From: JAHWJX01 sp036386655
GTDB lineage: Bacteria; Pseudomonadota; Alphaproteobacteria; Caulobacterales; Caulobacteraceae
Assembly (NCBI GenBank): GCA_036386655.1
Contig: DASVVG010000144.1
Span: forward strand, 1-28,394
Length of the DNA stretch: 28,394 nt
Direction of reading: 5' to 3'
The notes under the pieces are model-generated. The model saw nothing but the letters and a program-made list of their open reading frames with translations, was not told the DNA's origin and made no database searches. Positions 8,917-17,344 of the stretch are shown here, in pieces; the first letter of the stretch is position 1, and each line of letters starts with the position of its first letter. The position numbers and the translations under genes were made by a program.

Positions 8917-9819
8917 GTGATCGATACGGAATCCGAGTGCCGCGGCTGGCGCTCCGCCGCCGACCTGCTGGTCCGCGACCCCGCCGCCCCGCTGGCGCTA
9001 ATCGGCGCGCCGCTGGCGGAGCGCTCGCTCACCCCGGGCCGCTGCGACCTCGCGCCGGGCGTGGTCCGCGCCTCGCTGAAGCGGATGAGCGTCTACGACC
9101 TGGAGACGGAGACCGACCTCTCCGGGCTCCGCGTCCATGATGCAGGCGACCTCGACCTGAAGAGCGCCCCGCCGGAGGCGTTCGAGCCCATCCGCCAGGC
9201 CGTTGCGGTCGAGACCGCCCAGCGCAGGCTCACCATCCTCCTCGGCGGCAACAACGCGGTCACCCGCCCCGGCGTGCACGGCCTCGACCCGGACCTCGCC
9301 CGCGTGGGCCTTCTCACCCTCGACGCCCACTTCGACCTGCGCGACACAGACTGCGGCCTCAACAACGGCAACCCTGTCCAGGCCCTGCTCGAGGACGGCC
9401 TCGACGGCCGCCGGATCAGCCAGGTCGGGCTCGCGCCCTTCGCCAACACCCGCCGGATGCACGAGAAGGCGAAGGCCGCCGGCATCTCCGTCCGCACCGC
9501 GCGCCAGTGCCGCGACCACGGGACCGCGGCCGTCGTCGCCCAGGAGCTGGAGCGCCTCTCGGGCCTGGCCGAGGTGATCTACGTCGACTTCGACATCGAC
9601 GTGATCGACCGCTCTCAACTCCCCGGCGCCCCCGGCGCACGCCCCGGCGGGATCGACGCCCAGGCCTTCTTCGACGCCGCCCGGATCATCGGCGCGCACC
9701 CGAAGGTGGCGGCGGTCGATCTCACCGAATTCGATCCGGGCCTCGACGTCGCCGACCTCTCCGCCCTCGCCGCCGCGCGCTGGTTCTGCGAGCTGCTGGC
9801 CGGGTTCTCGCGGCGGTGA
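8917..9819 (+). CDS. hutG: Formimidoylglutamase, ureohydrolase (arginase) superfamily
   Basis: It hydrolyses N-formimidoyl-L-glutamate to glutamate and formamide, the last step of the four-step Hut route. The 300-residue protein has ureohydrolase metal motifs: DAHFD (D136, H138, D140) and FDID (D226, D228). The usual GGDH motif is GGNN (110-113), so Asn113 stands where arginases have a Mn-binding His; from memory, the same replacement is found in trypanosomal formiminoglutamase, which supports this call over arginase or agmatinase. GTG 8917 follows AGGGGGA at good spacing. An in-frame GTG at 8866 would add 17 residues encoded by the tandem repeat and lacks a good ribosome-binding site. The hutI start overlaps its stop. 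It is not the unrelated formylglutamate deformylase also called HutG. Confidence 0.88.
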   Translation: MIDTESECRGWRSAADLLVRDPAAPLALIGAPLAERSLTPGRCDLAPGVVRASLKRMSVYDLETETDLSGLRVHDAGDLDLKSAPPEAFEPIRQAVAVETAQRRLTILLGGNNAVTRPGVHGLDPDLARVGLLTLDAHFDLRDTDCGLNNGNPVQALLEDGLDGRRISQVGLAPFANTRRMHEKAKAAGISVRTARQCRDHGTAAVVAQELERLSGLAEVIYVDFDIDVIDRSQLPGAPGARPGGIDAQAFFDAARIIGAHPKVAAVDLTEFDPGLDVADLSALAAARWFCELLAGFSRR

Positions 9820-11027
9820 CCTTCGACCGCCTCCTCACCCAGTGCCGCGCCGCCACCCTCTCTCCGGCGGTCGAGGCGCCCTACGGCCTGATCGACGACG
9901 CCGCCATCGGGATCACCGATGGCCGCATCGCCTGGATCGGTCCCTCCGCCGAGGCTCCGGCGGACGCGCGCGAGACCCAGCACCTGGGCGGCCGCCTCGT
10001 CACGCCCGGCCTGATCGACCCCCACACCCACGCCGTGTTCGGCGGCGACCGCGTCGCCGAGTTCGCCGCCCGCAGCGCAGGCGCCACCTACGCCGAGATT
10101 GCCGCGGCCGGCGGCGGCATCCTCTCGACGGTGCGGGCCACGCGCGCCGCCGACCTGACCGAGCTCACCCGCTCCGCCGCCACGCGCCTGCGCGACCTCG
10201 CCGCCGACGGGGTCACCACCGTCGAGGTGAAGAGCGGCTACGGCCTCGACTTCGAAACCGAGCGCAAGATGCTGCTGGCCGCCCGGGAGGCGGGAAAGCG
10301 CGCCGGCGTGCGCGTGTTCACCACCTTCCTGGGGCTCCACGCCGTGCCGCCGGAGTTCAAGGAGCGCCGCGCCGAGTACGTCGCCCGCATACGCGACGAG
10401 GTGCTGCCCGCCCTAGATGGCGAAGGGCTGGTGGACCAGGTCGACGCCTTCGCCGAGACCATCGCCTTCACGTCGGAAGAGGTCGCGTCCGTCTTCGACA
10501 AGGCCCGCGAGCTGGGGCTGCCCGTGAAGCTCCACGCCGACCAGCTCGGCGACGGTGGAGGCGCGGCGCTGGCCGCGCGCTACCGCGCCCTCTCCGCGGA
10601 CCATGTCGAGTACGCCTCGCCTGAGGGCATCGCCGCCATGGCCGAGGCCGGCGTCGTCGCCCTGCTCTTGCCCGGCGCCTTCTACGCTCTGCGGGAGACG
10701 ACGAAGCCGCCCGTCGAGGCGCTGCGCGCCGCCGGCGTGACGATGGCGCTGGCGAGCGACCTGAACCCGGGCACCTCGCCCGTGGCCTCGCTGCTGACGG
10801 TGATGAACATGGCCGTGGTGCTGTTCGGCCTCACCTCCGAAGAGGCGCTGGCCGGCGTCACCCGCGAGGCCGCCCGGGCGCTCGGAGCCGCCGACGACCT
10901 CGGGACGCTGGAAGTCGGCAGGCGGGCCGACCTAGCGGTTTGGAACGCCGCCGATCCGGCCGAGCTCACGTACTGGCTGGGCCGGCGGCTCTGCGCCGGC
11001 CGGTATCGGGACGGGACGCCCCTGTGA
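9816..11027 (+). CDS. hutI: Imidazolonepropionase
   Basis: HutI opens the ring of 4-imidazolone-5-propionate to give N-formimidoyl-L-glutamate. It is a metal-dependent amidohydrolase with the DPHTHAVFGGDR motif (H70 and H72), KSGYGLD, KLHADQL with the third metal histidine, and ASDLNPG near the C-terminal part of the barrel. At 403 residues it is of normal length. The GTG start at 9816 overlaps the hutG stop by 4 nt (GTGA), so the two are translationally coupled. No good separate ribosome-binding site is seen. With hutG it forms the plus-strand half of the divergent hut locus. Confidence 0.97.
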   Translation: MTFDRLLTQCRAATLSPAVEAPYGLIDDAAIGITDGRIAWIGPSAEAPADARETQHLGGRLVTPGLIDPHTHAVFGGDRVAEFAARSAGATYAEIAAAGGGILSTVRATRAADLTELTRSAATRLRDLAADGVTTVEVKSGYGLDFETERKMLLAAREAGKRAGVRVFTTFLGLHAVPPEFKERRAEYVARIRDEVLPALDGEGLVDQVDAFAETIAFTSEEVASVFDKARELGLPVKLHADQLGDGGGAALAARYRALSADHVEYASPEGIAAMAEAGVVALLLPGAFYALRETTKPPVEALRAAGVTMALASDLNPGTSPVASLLTVMNMAVVLFGLTSEEALAGVTREAARALGAADDLGTLEVGRRADLAVWNAADPAELTYWLGRRLCAGRYRDGTPL

Positions 11028-11049
11028 GCGCTCGCCGCGCGAGCGTGGA

Positions 11050-11085
11050 GACGCCGGTCCGCCGGGGGCGGCCGGGACCGGCGTC
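11050..11085. terminator. Bidirectional terminator-type hairpin between hutI and urcA
   Basis: GACGCCGGTCC (11050-11060) pairs perfectly with GGACCGGCGTC (11075-11085), an 11-bp stem with a 14-nt GC-rich loop. It lies between the convergent hutI and urcA stops. A smaller stem, CGCTCG-ccgcg-CGAGCG, starts at the hutI stop (11029-11045). There is no T-run, so termination may be imperfect, but no other structure separates these genes. Confidence 0.55.
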
Positions 11086-11095
11086 CCGAAGGCGC

Positions 11096-11434
11096 TCAGC
11101 CGCCGGCGGCGAGCGACGCGATGACGTCGCGGTCGAGCGCGGCGGCGAGGGTCGGCGCCTTCACGCGGTGGACGGCGGTCGCCACCGCGTCACGCCTGCA
11201 CTCCTGCGCCTGGCGGCTGAGCATCATCTCCCCGTTGAGGCGGCAGGCCTGCTGGCCGGCCCGCTTGATGCGCTGGAGCAGCGTCCGGGCGTCCGCCTCG
11301 GACGAGAGGTCGAGGTCCTGGTGCGCGACGGAGATGGTGCGCACGCGCAGGGCCTCCTCGGCCTGGACGGCGCCGGCGAGCGGAAGGCTCACGGCGACGA
11401 GAATGGCGGCGAAGCAGGCGGACGCGGCTTTCAT
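11096..11434 (-). CDS. UrcA family protein (exported, 112 aa)
   Basis: This is a small periplasmic protein of the UrcA family, whose function is unknown. The first ~25 residues form a signal peptide (MKAASACFAAILVAVSLPLAGA) with likely cleavage after VQA. The mature part has the family pattern: RTISVAHQDLDLSSEADARTLLQRIKRAGQQAC, then a second cysteine in QECRRDAV; the two cysteines probably form a disulphide. ATG 11434 follows GAGGAG by 8 nt. The gene is monocistronic, converging on hutI and diverging from the sensor kinase gene. UrcA proteins are common in Caulobacterales and sphingomonads, in line with the inferred host. Confidence 0.85.
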   Translation of the reverse strand: MKAASACFAAILVAVSLPLAGAVQAEEALRVRTISVAHQDLDLSSEADARTLLQRIKRAGQQACRLNGEMMLSRQAQECRRDAVATAVHRVKAPTLAAALDRDVIASLAAGG

Positions 11435-11645
11435 GACGGGGCTCCTCGATGGTGGGCGCTCGGTGCGAGCCCCCCTCTTCTGCGCCCGGCCGCCGCGCCC
11501 CGCAGCGAGGTTGAGACGTGACCCCGCCCGCCCGCGGCGTAGCTGTTCCGGCTGCGGCGAAACCCGACCGCAACGCGACGAGCCCCGGTCGCCGCGCCAG
11601 CGCGGCAGATTACATTGAGTTCATGTCAGCGAGGCGGGCGAGCTC
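11435..11645. other. Divergent intergenic region between urcA and the LytS-type kinase
   Basis: These 211 bp must carry the promoters for both genes. A perfect 6-bp hairpin, GCCGCG-ccag-CGCGGC (11591-11606), lies 40-55 nt upstream of the kinase start. An AT-richer patch (agattacattgag, 11607-11619) just after it is the best candidate for a kinase -10 region. I see no clear -35 box and no gene. Confidence 0.3.
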
Positions 11646-12743
11646 TTGAGCGAGGTGCTGCACGAGAAGCGGCGGAACCGGGAGGCTCTGTGGCTGACCC
11701 TCGCCATGTGGGGGATCACCTACCCGGTCTTCCTGCTGCCGAGCCTCGCGGGACACTCGAGCCTCGCGCCCTGGAAGGCGGGCGCGTTCGCGCTCGCCGT
11801 CCTGCTCGGCGTTATCGCTTCACCGCCCCTGTACCTGCTGGTCCGGCGCACGGAGACGGTGCGCGCACGCCCGCGCGTGCTCGTCCTCGGCGCGGCGGTC
11901 CTCGTCGCCTCGGTGTTGGTGTCGCTGGCGGACGCGCTGATCTTCATCCGGGGCTACCAACTCTTCGAGCCGGCGCATGAGATTCCGCCCCTGCTCAAGG
12001 TGACGGCGGGGAACCTGCTCATCTACCTGTGGCTCTTCGCACTGTACGTCACGGCCCTGGGGCTGATGGGCACGACCCGCACCGTCGAGGAGCGGGAGCG
12101 CCAGCTGGCCGAGGCTCGGGCCGACGCTCATCAGGCGCAGCTCGCCGCGTTGCGCTTCCAGCTCAACCCGCACTTCCTGTTCAACACGCTGAACGCGATC
12201 TCCAGCCTCATCGTCACCCGCCGCAACGAGGAGGCGGAGACGATGATGCAGAAGCTTTCGGAGTTCCTGCGCGCGTCGCTGGGCTCCGATCCGTGCGGGG
12301 TCATCTCTCTGGACGACGAACTGGAGACGGTGCAGGCCTACCTCGACATCGAGAGCGTCCGCTTCGGCGAGCGGCTGGCGGTGGAGGTGATCTGTCCGCC
12401 CGCGCTGCTGGACGCGGCGGTGCCGAGCTTCCTGCTGCAGCCGTTGGCCGAGAACGCGGTGAAGTACGCGGTGGCGCCCGCCCGCCGCACCGTCACCGTG
12501 CGCATCACGGCCGCCCAGGACGGCGACGACCTCGTGCTCACCGTCGAGGACGACGGCGATGCGGCCGAGCGGGTCAACACCCGCGCCGGGTCCGGCGTGG
12601 GTCTGCAGAACGTGCGGCGGCGGCTGGAGGTCCTGTACGGACCGCGCGGGGTGCTGGAGGCGCTGCCTCGCGACGGCGGGTTCCTCGCCATCGTGCGGCT
12701 GCCGCTGACCCGCTCGGAGCATCTGCGGGAGGCGGCGGAATGA
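11646..12743 (+). CDS. Sensor histidine kinase, LytS/YehU type (His_kinase family)
   Basis: This 365-residue membrane kinase has four predicted transmembrane segments (about 15-35, 45-68, 78-100 and 117-142) with almost no periplasmic domain. A short coiled linker (145-170) precedes the His_kinase core RFQLNPHFLFNTLNAI, with phospho-acceptor His176. The ATPase part shows an N box, LLQPLAENAVKYA (N270), and a G box, GSGVGLQNV. It presumably phosphorylates the LytTR regulator encoded next, to which it is coupled by an ATGA overlap. The start is TTG 11646, with GAGG about 11 nt upstream; GTG 11655, three codons in, is an alternative. The signal sensed is unknown; the minimal extracellular loops suggest a membrane or small-molecule cue. 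Confidence 0.92.
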   Translation: MSEVLHEKRRNREALWLTLAMWGITYPVFLLPSLAGHSSLAPWKAGAFALAVLLGVIASPPLYLLVRRTETVRARPRVLVLGAAVLVASVLVSLADALIFIRGYQLFEPAHEIPPLLKVTAGNLLIYLWLFALYVTALGLMGTTRTVEERERQLAEARADAHQAQLAALRFQLNPHFLFNTLNAISSLIVTRRNEEAETMMQKLSEFLRASLGSDPCGVISLDDELETVQAYLDIESVRFGERLAVEVICPPALLDAAVPSFLLQPLAENAVKYAVAPARRTVTVRITAAQDGDDLVLTVEDDGDAAERVNTRAGSGVGLQNVRRRLEVLYGPRGVLEALPRDGGFLAIVRLPLTRSEHLREAAE

Positions 12744-13543
12744 CCATGCGGGTGCTGCTGGTCGACGACGAGCCGCTGGCGCTGGACCGGCTGAAGGTCG
12801 CCTTCGACCAGATGACCGACGTCGAGGTGGTCGGCGCCGCGCAGGACGGCGACGAGGCCGCCGCCCTGATCGCGACGGCCCGTCCCGACCTCGTCATCCT
12901 AGACATCCAGATGCCGCGCCGGAGCGGCATGGCCGTGGCGGCCGGGCTGACGGGCGAGCACCGGCCAGAGGTCGTCTTCGTCACCGCGTTCGAACACTAC
13001 GCGCCCGACGCCTTCGAGGTGGAAGCAGCGGACTACCTGCTGAAGCCGGTCCGCTTCGACCGCCTGCGCCAGGCGGTCGAACGCGCCCGCCGCCGCCGCG
13101 CCTTGAAGGACGCCGACGGTCGCGCCGCCGAGCTGGAGACCGTCGTGCAGGCGCTGCGCGCGGAACAGCGGCGGCCCGCCGACAGCCCTTACGAGACCGA
13201 AATCTGGGCTCCGGGCCGCCAGGGCCTGGTCCGCGTGCCCGTGGAGAGCATCGACTGGATCGAGGCGGCCCGCGACTACGTGCTGCTGCACACGTCCACG
13301 CGCAGCCACATCCTGCGCATCACCATGTCGGCGCTGGAGAAGAAGCTCGACCCGGAGCTGATGCTGCGGGTGCACCGCTCGGCGTTCGTGCGGCTCGACG
13401 CCGTCGGCGAGGTGCAGCGGCCGGGCAAGGGCCTGATGACGCTGGTGCTGAAGGACGGCGCGACCGTGCAGGTCGGCCCCAACTACGCCCACGACGTCGC
13501 CCGCCGCCTCCGCCTCGACCGCCCCGCGGCCGAGCCGAACTGA
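12740..13543 (+). CDS. Response regulator with LytTR DNA-binding domain
   Basis: A 267-residue protein with an N-terminal receiver domain (1-115): acidic pocket DDE (9-11), phospho-acceptor Asp55 in ILDIQMP, Thr82 in FVTAF and Lys102 in LLKPV. A linker of about 50 residues leads to a C-terminal LytTR domain (about 165-258), with IDWIEAARDYVLLHT and RVHRSAFVRLDAV. LytTR proteins bind direct repeats upstream of their targets. ATG 12740 overlaps the kinase stop (ATGA); ATG 12746 is also possible. Its TGA directly abuts the pyruvate kinase stop codon on the other strand. Confidence 0.94.
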   Translation: MTMRVLLVDDEPLALDRLKVAFDQMTDVEVVGAAQDGDEAAALIATARPDLVILDIQMPRRSGMAVAAGLTGEHRPEVVFVTAFEHYAPDAFEVEAADYLLKPVRFDRLRQAVERARRRRALKDADGRAAELETVVQALRAEQRRPADSPYETEIWAPGRQGLVRVPVESIDWIEAARDYVLLHTSTRSHILRITMSALEKKLDPELMLRVHRSAFVRLDAVGEVQRPGKGLMTLVLKDGATVQVGPNYAHDVARRLRLDRPAAEPN

Positions 13544-14992
13544 TCACCAGCTGGGCTTCGCCGGCGCGTCGGCCACGCCGGGCGCGTGGGCGATGCGGAT
13601 CAGGTTGGTCGATCCCGCCTGACCGAAGGGCACGCCGGCGACCACGACGATGGCCTCTCCGGGCCGGGCGAAGCCGAGGCGGACCGCCTCCTCGACCGCC
13701 TGCGCGGTCATGTCGTCCTCGCCGATCGGGTCGTTGGCCACACGCGGCTCGAGCCCCCAGCCCAGCGCCATCTTGCGCGACGCGGCGGTCGACGGCGTCA
13801 GCGCCAGCACCGGCATGATCGGCCGCTCCCGCGAGATCCGCCGCGCCGTCGAGCCGCGGGCGGTGAAAGCGACCAGGCAGGCGGCGTGCACCGTCTCCGC
13901 CGCCCGCACCGCAGCGGTGGCGATGGCGTCGAGGTCCGCCTCGCCGACGTCGGGGTGCTCGGCGGCCATCAGGCTGGGCCAAAGCGGGTCCTGCTCGATG
14001 CGGCTGATGATGCGGTCCATCATCGCCACCGCCTCGCGCGGGAACTGCCCCGAGGCGCTCTCCGCCGACAGCATCATGGCGTCCGCGCCCTCGTACACGG
14101 CGTTGGCGACGTCCGACGCTTCGGCGCGCGTCGGCGCCGGCGCGCTGATCATCGACTCGAGCATCTGGGTCGCGACGATCACCGGCGCTCCGCGGCGCCG
14201 CCCGGCGCGGATGATCTTCTTCTGCGCGACGGGGACTTCCTCCGGCGACAGCTCCACGCCCAGGTCGCCCCGGGCGACCATCAGGCCGTCGGAGTGGTCG
14301 AGGATCTCCTCGAGGCAATCGAGCGCGCGCGGCTTCTCGATCTTGGCCAGGCAGGCGGCGCGGCCCGCCACCAGCTCGCGCAGCTCCGCCATGTCCGCGG
14401 GCTTCTGCACGAACGACAGCGCCACCCAGTCGACGCCGAGGTCCAGCGCGAACACGAGGTCTGCGCGGTCCTTCTCCGTCAGAGGCGAGATCGGCAGCAC
14501 CACGCCCGGGAGGTTGACTCCCTTGCGGTCAGAGACCGTGCCGCCCTGCACCACGCGGGTGTCGGCGAACTCGGGGCCGTGCTTCTCCACCTTCAGGCGG
14601 ATGCGGCCGTCGTCGATGAGGATGTCCGCGCCCTCGCTGAGCACAGCGAATATCTCAGGATGCGCCAGCACCCCGCGGCGGCTGTCGCCGTTCTCGCCTT
14701 CGAGCTCCAGGCGAAAGGCGGCGCCCGTCTCGAGCTGCGCCTTGCCGCCCTGGAAGCGGCCGAGCCGGAGCTTCGGGCCTTGCAGGTCGGCGAGCAGCGC
14801 CAGCGGCCGTTCGACCTGCGCTTCGGCGGTCCGCACCGCTTCCGCCGCGAGCGCGTGGTCGGCGTGGGCGCCGTGGCTGAAATTGAGGCGGAACACGTCG
14901 GCCCCGGCGCGGGCCAGCTCAAGGACCTTCTCGGGTCCGCTGCTCGCCGGACCGAGGGTGGCGACGATGCGGGAGCGACGGGGACGGATCAT
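13544..14992 (-). CDS. pyk: Pyruvate kinase
   Basis: Pyruvate kinase makes pyruvate and ATP from PEP and ADP. The 482-residue protein contains NFSHG (37-41), LADLQGPKLR (68-77), the active-site AKIEK (216-220, catalytic Lys217 and metal ligand Glu219), VARGDLGVE (239-247, metal ligand Asp243) and ATQMLESM (274-281). The C-terminal allosteric domain is complete. ATG 14992 is preceded by AAGG. It lies 15 nt after the aldose epimerase gene on the same strand, so it looks like the last gene of a glycosidase-epimerase-kinase operon. That fits a sugar route delivering triose phosphate to lower glycolysis. No second pyruvate kinase is seen in the window. Confidence 0.97.
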   Translation of the reverse strand: MIRPRRSRIVATLGPASSGPEKVLELARAGADVFRLNFSHGAHADHALAAEAVRTAEAQVERPLALLADLQGPKLRLGRFQGGKAQLETGAAFRLELEGENGDSRRGVLAHPEIFAVLSEGADILIDDGRIRLKVEKHGPEFADTRVVQGGTVSDRKGVNLPGVVLPISPLTEKDRADLVFALDLGVDWVALSFVQKPADMAELRELVAGRAACLAKIEKPRALDCLEEILDHSDGLMVARGDLGVELSPEEVPVAQKKIIRAGRRRGAPVIVATQMLESMISAPAPTRAEASDVANAVYEGADAMMLSAESASGQFPREAVAMMDRIISRIEQDPLWPSLMAAEHPDVGEADLDAIATAAVRAAETVHAACLVAFTARGSTARRISRERPIMPVLALTPSTAASRKMALGWGLEPRVANDPIGEDDMTAQAVEEAVRLGFARPGEAIVVVAGVPFGQAGSTNLIRIAHAPGVADAPAKPSW

Positions 14993-15007
14993 GAGCGCCT
15001 TATGGCG

Positions 15008-15889
15008 TCAGCGTGTGACAACCTCAAACCGCGTCGTGAGGCTCGTCGTTTCCCCCGGCGCAAGAATGCGGACGCCGAGCTCGGGCCACTGCTCCTCCGG
15101 ATAGGCGAAGACGTCGTTTCGGTTGGTGACCGGCTCCGCCACGAACACGCCGCCCTCCGGCGGCGAGTACACCTGGAAGCGTGTGGCGTCGGGCGATGAG
15201 AAGCGCAGAGTCAGGCTCCTGTCCGGCCACGTGATCGTGGCCTGCCCGCCCCACCCCTCGTAGCCGTTGTCTAGATCGGCCGCATCGATGCGCCGCCGCC
15301 GCAGATCGTAGCGGCCGACCGGGTCCTGGCGCTCCACCGGCATCACCTCTTCGTCGATCGTCCAGACGTCCTTGGTCTCCACTTCGAGCACCGTTTCCGG
15401 GTTCGAGGGGAAGTACGGGTGCAGGCCGAGGCCGCAGGGCATCTCTTCGTCTGAGGTGTTGGTGGCGGAGAGCACGAGCGTGAGGCCGTCGGCATCGAGG
15501 CCGAAGCGCTGCACCGCCTCGTACGCCCACGGCCACTCGTCGGGCTCGTGCCGGAAGCGGAGCTCCGCGGACGCCTCTCCAGCGGATGCCACCGACCACG
15601 CGCCGCGCCAGCCCTGCCCGTGCAGCGGATGCGGCTGCGGCTGCAGGTTGGGGCTCAGCCGGACCTCTCGCCCGCGGAAGGTGAAGCGGCCGTCGCGCAC
15701 CCGGTTCGAAAACGGCACGAGCGGGTAGGAGGCGCTCTGCAACACGTCGGAGTACGGGAGCCTGCTCTCCCGGAAGAGCGGCTCGGCGCGGTCCCCGCGG
15801 CGCAGGCGGAAGCCGGCTACGGAGCCGCCCACCGCCGGGGCGAGGTCGAGTTCGAGATCGCCGGACCGCAGCGCGAGGAGGTCCGTCAC
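15008..15889 (-). CDS. galM: Aldose 1-epimerase (mutarotase)
   Basis: Mutarotase interconverts the alpha and beta anomers of aldoses such as galactose and glucose. The 293-residue protein is a beta-sandwich of the GalM superfamily: SNRVRDGRFTFRG (61-73), PLHGQGW with His90, GLHPYF with His157, and PGET with Glu280 as probable general base. GTG 15889 starts 4 nt after the stop of the glycosidase gene; an AGGAG lies across that stop, unusually close to the start. The closest subgroup may act on sugars other than galactose, so the galM name rests on family and context: the neighbours encode a glycosidase and galactose-type sugar oxidation. Confidence 0.87.
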   Translation of the reverse strand: MTDLLALRSGDLELDLAPAVGGSVAGFRLRRGDRAEPLFRESRLPYSDVLQSASYPLVPFSNRVRDGRFTFRGREVRLSPNLQPQPHPLHGQGWRGAWSVASAGEASAELRFRHEPDEWPWAYEAVQRFGLDADGLTLVLSATNTSDEEMPCGLGLHPYFPSNPETVLEVETKDVWTIDEEVMPVERQDPVGRYDLRRRRIDAADLDNGYEGWGGQATITWPDRSLTLRFSSPDATRFQVYSPPEGGVFVAEPVTNRNDVFAYPEEQWPELGVRILAPGETTSLTTRFEVVTR

Positions 15890-15893
15890 GCTC

Positions 15894-17171
15894 CTAGCCG
15901 GCCTTGGCCATCGTGAAATCGCGGGCCTTGGTCTCCATCCGCTCGCGCATCTCGGCGGAGGCGCGGAATTCGGACGGCGGCACCACCGGCACGGTCAGGC
16001 AGAGGCTCTGGACCGGGAGCACGTCGTGCCAGTCCTTGATCAGCTGCTTGTAGGAGCGCCCGACCGGCCGGATGTTGCGGTCGAGGTCGTAGAGGCCGAG
16101 CGGGTTCACCCGGCCGTTCTGCTGCGTCAGCGCCGTGTCCCAGTCGACCTGGTCCGTCAGCGAGTACCAGGTGAAGCCCAGCACCGGGATGCCGTCGTTG
16201 CGCACGCGCAGGACGTTGGCCCATTCCTTCCAGAGCCAGTTCACCGCCTCGTCGCCGCTCGGGCCCTCGGCGATGTTGGTCTCGGTGTGCATGATCGGCA
16301 GGCCGTAGCGGCGGTAGTACTGCCGCGTGATCTCGCTGTAGCCGAAGATCTCGCCCGACGCCGAGGTGGAGCCGTCCGCCGCCACCCGGTGCTCGTTGGT
16401 CATGTAGTAGTCGTTGCCGAGGATGCAGTGCCGGCGCAGGCGCTGCTCCATGAAGAAGTTGTACTCGGCACGAGTCATGCCGTTGTCCATCAGGTACTCG
16501 TACATCTCCGAGTCGACCCGGTGGCCGTAGTTCAGGTCCAGCGACAGGAAGCGCGCCGAGTTCTGGATCTCCGCCGGCTTGATCGCGGCCGGATTCTCGG
16601 CGTGGTAGTACTCCGAGGACTCGCTCTGGATGAAGATCGCGTCGGGCCGGACCTCGAGGATGCGGGTCATCGCAAGCACGTTGGCCTTCACGAGGTGCTT
16701 GAGCGCGTTGACGAAGCCGTAGTCGCTCTTCAGCTGCTCGTTCCACCACCCGTACTTCCCGGAGAAGGTGGCGCAAATGTACATCTCGTTGACCGGCGTA
16801 TAGAGCTGGATCCACGGAAAACGCTCGGCAAACGCCTTGGCGTAAGCCTCGAAGATCTCCGGGAAGTCGGGGTTCTGGAAGTTGCCGATCCAGTCGGGCA
16901 CGCCGAAGTGGCAGAGGTCGACGATCGGCACGATGTCGCGCCGCTGCAGGTCCGCCAGCGTCTCGTCCGCGAAGCTCCAGTCGTACTTGCCGGCGCCCAG
17001 CAGCGTCGTGTGCAGCGGCGGGCCGTAGCGCAGGAAACGGATGCCCATTTCCTCGCAGAGGTCGAAGTCCGTGCGCCAGTGCTTGTAGTGTCCGCAGACC
17101 TCCATCTGGTCCACGCGCACGGTGCCGTTCTTGATCGTGGGGATGCTGTTCTCGATCCCCGTTGAGAACAT
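15894..17171 (-). CDS. Divergent GH1-like glycoside hydrolase
   Basis: A 425-residue cytosolic (beta/alpha)8-barrel protein of clan A with no signal peptide. TPVNEM (125-130) matches the GH1 acid/base motif T-x-N-E-P with Met in place of Pro (Glu129). MHTETN (294-299) matches the nucleophile motif T-E-N-G in altered form (Glu297). GFTWYSLTDQVDWD (332-345) matches the W-S-L-x-D-N-F-x-W region. Classical GH1 enzymes act on beta-glucosides or beta-galactosides; the shifts mean the substrate is open. ATG 17171 has GGAGGA 17 nt upstream, rather far. It heads the operon with the epimerase and pyruvate kinase, suggesting it frees a sugar for the galactose-type pathway encoded divergently. Family high, substrate low confidence. 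Confidence 0.8.
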   Translation of the reverse strand: MFSTGIENSIPTIKNGTVRVDQMEVCGHYKHWRTDFDLCEEMGIRFLRYGPPLHTTLLGAGKYDWSFADETLADLQRRDIVPIVDLCHFGVPDWIGNFQNPDFPEIFEAYAKAFAERFPWIQLYTPVNEMYICATFSGKYGWWNEQLKSDYGFVNALKHLVKANVLAMTRILEVRPDAIFIQSESSEYYHAENPAAIKPAEIQNSARFLSLDLNYGHRVDSEMYEYLMDNGMTRAEYNFFMEQRLRRHCILGNDYYMTNEHRVAADGSTSASGEIFGYSEITRQYYRRYGLPIMHTETNIAEGPSGDEAVNWLWKEWANVLRVRNDGIPVLGFTWYSLTDQVDWDTALTQQNGRVNPLGLYDLDRNIRPVGRSYKQLIKDWHDVLPVQSLCLTVPVVPPSEFRASAEMRERMETKARDFTMAKAG

Positions 17172-17344
17172 GAAAGCGGTGATCGCGAGTCCTCCGGCGT
17201 GGGCCCGGTCAGCGGTCCATGAAAAGATAACGCGCCGCGGTCATGGCTGAAGAGCCTTCCACGGCGCGCGGGTCAAGGCCCGAAACCCCGGGCCGCACCG
17301 ACCGGTTCCGTTCCGGCCGGGGACAGTCTAGCGGCCGGAGCCGC
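17172..17344. other. Gap between the small barrel-like gene and the glycosidase operon
   Basis: No gene is seen in these 173 bp. A 7-bp inverted repeat, CGCGCCG and CGGCGCG, spans about 17230-17267, and an AT-rich patch (gaaaagataac, 17220-17230) could be the glycosidase -10 region read on the minus strand (TTATCT). GC-rich dyads at 17295-17325 may weaken read-through from the small gene. No operator could be named. Confidence 0.3.
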
